From: Acidobacteriota bacterium
Lineage (GTDB): Bacteria > Acidobacteriota > UBA6911
Direction of reading: 5' to 3'
DNA length: 6,001 nucleotides
Assembly (NCBI GenBank): GCA_017860075.1
Contig: JAFNAH010000100.1
Location: 1-6,001 of the forward strand
The notes under the pieces were generated by a model. That model made no database searches. It was given only the letters and a program-made list of their open reading frames with translations, and was not told the origin of the DNA. Shown piece by piece: positions 4,989-6,001 of the stretch. Within the stretch, counting starts at the first letter, position 1. Every line of letters begins with the position of its first letter. A program made the position numbers and the translations under genes.

Positions 4989-6001
4989 ATGAAATACATC
5001 TTTATTACGGGCGGTGTTCTGTCGTCGCTGGGCAAGGGCCTGGCCAGCGCATCCATCGGCGCGCTGCTCGAGGCCCGCGGGATAGGCGTCAGTTTCCTCA
5101 AGCTCGACCCCTACATCAACGTGGATCCGGGCACCATGAGTCCGTTCCAGCACGGCGAGGTGTACGTCACGGACGATGGCACCGAAACGGATCTGGACCT
5201 GGGACACTACGAGCGGTTCACCAACGTGCGGCTCTCCAGAAACAACAACTCCACCACGGGGAAGATCTACCTTACGGTGATCGAAAAGGAGAGGAAGGGA
5301 GAGTTCCTCGGCAAGACGGTCCAGGTCATCCCGCACATCACGAACGAAATCAAGAACACGATCAGGAGAGTGGCACAGGACGTCGACGTCGCCATCGTGG
5401 AGATAGGAGGAACCGTCGGCGACATCGAGAGCCTGCCCTTCCTCGAGTCGATCCGCCAGATGCGCAACGAAGTCGGCAGGGAAAACTCCATTTTTGTCCA
5501 CCTGACGCTCGTGCCCTACATCGCGACCTCCAGCGAGCTGAAAACCAAGCCGACCCAGCACAGCGTGAAAGAACTCAGGGAGATCGGTATCCAGCCGGAT
5601 GTTCTCCTCTGCCGCACCGATCGGTTCCTGCCGCGCGATATCAAGGCCAAGATTGCGCTCTTCTGCAACGTTTCAGAAAAGGAAGTTATCACGGCGCTCG
5701 ACGTGCGGAACATTTACGAGGTGCCGCTCGTGCTCCACAGCGAAGGTTTGGACGAAACCATCGTCCGTCAGCTCGGTCTCCCTGCCCGGGACCCGGACCT
5801 CAGGTTGTGGGAGGATTTGCTGCGGCGCGACAAGAACCCGAAAGACTCGGTGAAGATTGCCATCGTCGGTAAGTACGTCGAGTACGAGGATTCGTACAAG
5901 AGCCTCAACGAAGCCCTGTACCACGGGGGTCTGGCAAGCCAGGTCAAAGTCGAACTCGAGTGGGTTGAATCCGAGGATCTCCTCGACGGGCACGCCCGAC
6001 A
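4989..6001 (+). CDS. pyrG: CTP synthase, N-terminal part (cut by right window edge)
   Basis: 337 codons of an enzyme normally about 530-550 residues long, which aminates UTP to CTP with ATP and glutamine. The whole amidoligase domain is present: [20 protein letters not shown] 1-20 (P-loop), [20 protein letters not shown] 38-57, Asp70 in [11 protein letters not shown] and Glu138 in [12 protein letters not shown] (Mg ligands), and [18 protein letters not shown] 187-204, which contributes to UTP/CTP binding. The linker leads into [14 protein letters not shown] (292-305), the start of the class I glutaminase domain; its catalytic Cys-His-Glu lies beyond the window. The start is fixed by the invariant MKYIF.TGG N-terminus and by GAGGT at 4977-4981, seven bases from ATG. 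An out-of-frame 8-codon reading frame (4963-4989) overlaps the ATG by one base. Product is cytosolic and essential in most bacteria; it supplies CTP to KdsB among others. Confidence 0.97.
   Translation, partial: MKYIFITGGVLSSLGKGLASASIGALLEARGIGVSFLKLDPYINVDPGTMSPFQHGEVYVTDDGTETDLDLGHYERFTNVRLSRNNNSTTGKIYLTVIEKERKGEFLGKTVQVIPHITNEIKNTIRRVAQDVDVAIVEIGGTVGDIESLPFLESIRQMRNEVGRENSIFVHLTLVPYIATSSELKTKPTQHSVKELREIGIQPDVLLCRTDRFLPRDIKAKIALFCNVSEKEVITALDVRNIYEVPLVLHSEGLDETIVRQLGLPARDPDLRLWEDLLRRDKNPKDSVKIAIVGKYVEYEDSYKSLNEALYHGGLASQVKVELEWVESEDLLDGHAR

Noticed and set aside
4963..4989. Eight-codon frame (MKSCSRYS) ending in TGATG with the pyrG start
   Set aside because: It has the shape of a coupled leader peptide, but no Shine-Dalgarno precedes its ATG, and GAGGT at 4977-4981 is well placed for pyrG itself. 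Likely chance.

Overview
The window is GC-rich DNA with dense, high-GC coding sequence. It comes from a Gram-negative bacterium, because it carries kdsB, an enzyme for the Kdo sugar of lipopolysaccharide. A near-consensus sigma-54 (-24/-12) promoter and the adjacent kdsB and pyrG genes would suit a deltaproteobacterial-type lineage (Desulfobacterota, Myxococcota or similar). That placement is inference; nothing here fixes the taxon.

Layout. (1) Positions 1-277, minus strand: the N-terminal 92 codons of a DUF2085 membrane protein that runs off the left edge, with a perfect TATAAT -10 box and an overlapping palindrome. (2) Positions 278-653: a divergent regulatory region with two long dyads (346-380 and 384-416), a sigma-54 promoter (484-499), a foldable leader element (537-579) and a sigma-70-like promoter (600-628). 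(3) Positions 654-2716: two tandem, translationally coupled genes for D-Ala-D-Ala-ligase-like ATP-grasp enzymes. (4) Positions 2886-3971: a lysine 2,3-aminomutase-type radical SAM/PLP enzyme (KamA). (5) Positions 4028-4762: kdsB. (6) Positions 4989-6001: the first 337 codons of pyrG, cut by the right edge and preceded by its own candidate promoter.

How the genes work together. kdsB and pyrG are housekeeping genes: PyrG makes CTP, and KdsB uses CTP to activate Kdo. The unusual part is the upstream module. KamA should convert L-lysine to L-beta-lysine. The two ATP-grasp proteins keep the ATP and Mg binding residues of the Ddl fold but have lost several of the residues that position D-alanine in Ddl. 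They are therefore probably carboxylate-amine ligases for another substrate. The working hypothesis is a small pathway that joins (beta-)lysine or another amino acid to a carboxylate, switched on through a sigma-54 promoter and an enhancer-binding protein. No beta-lysine acetyltransferase (ablB) and no obvious carrier protein or transporter lies in the window, so the end product cannot be named.
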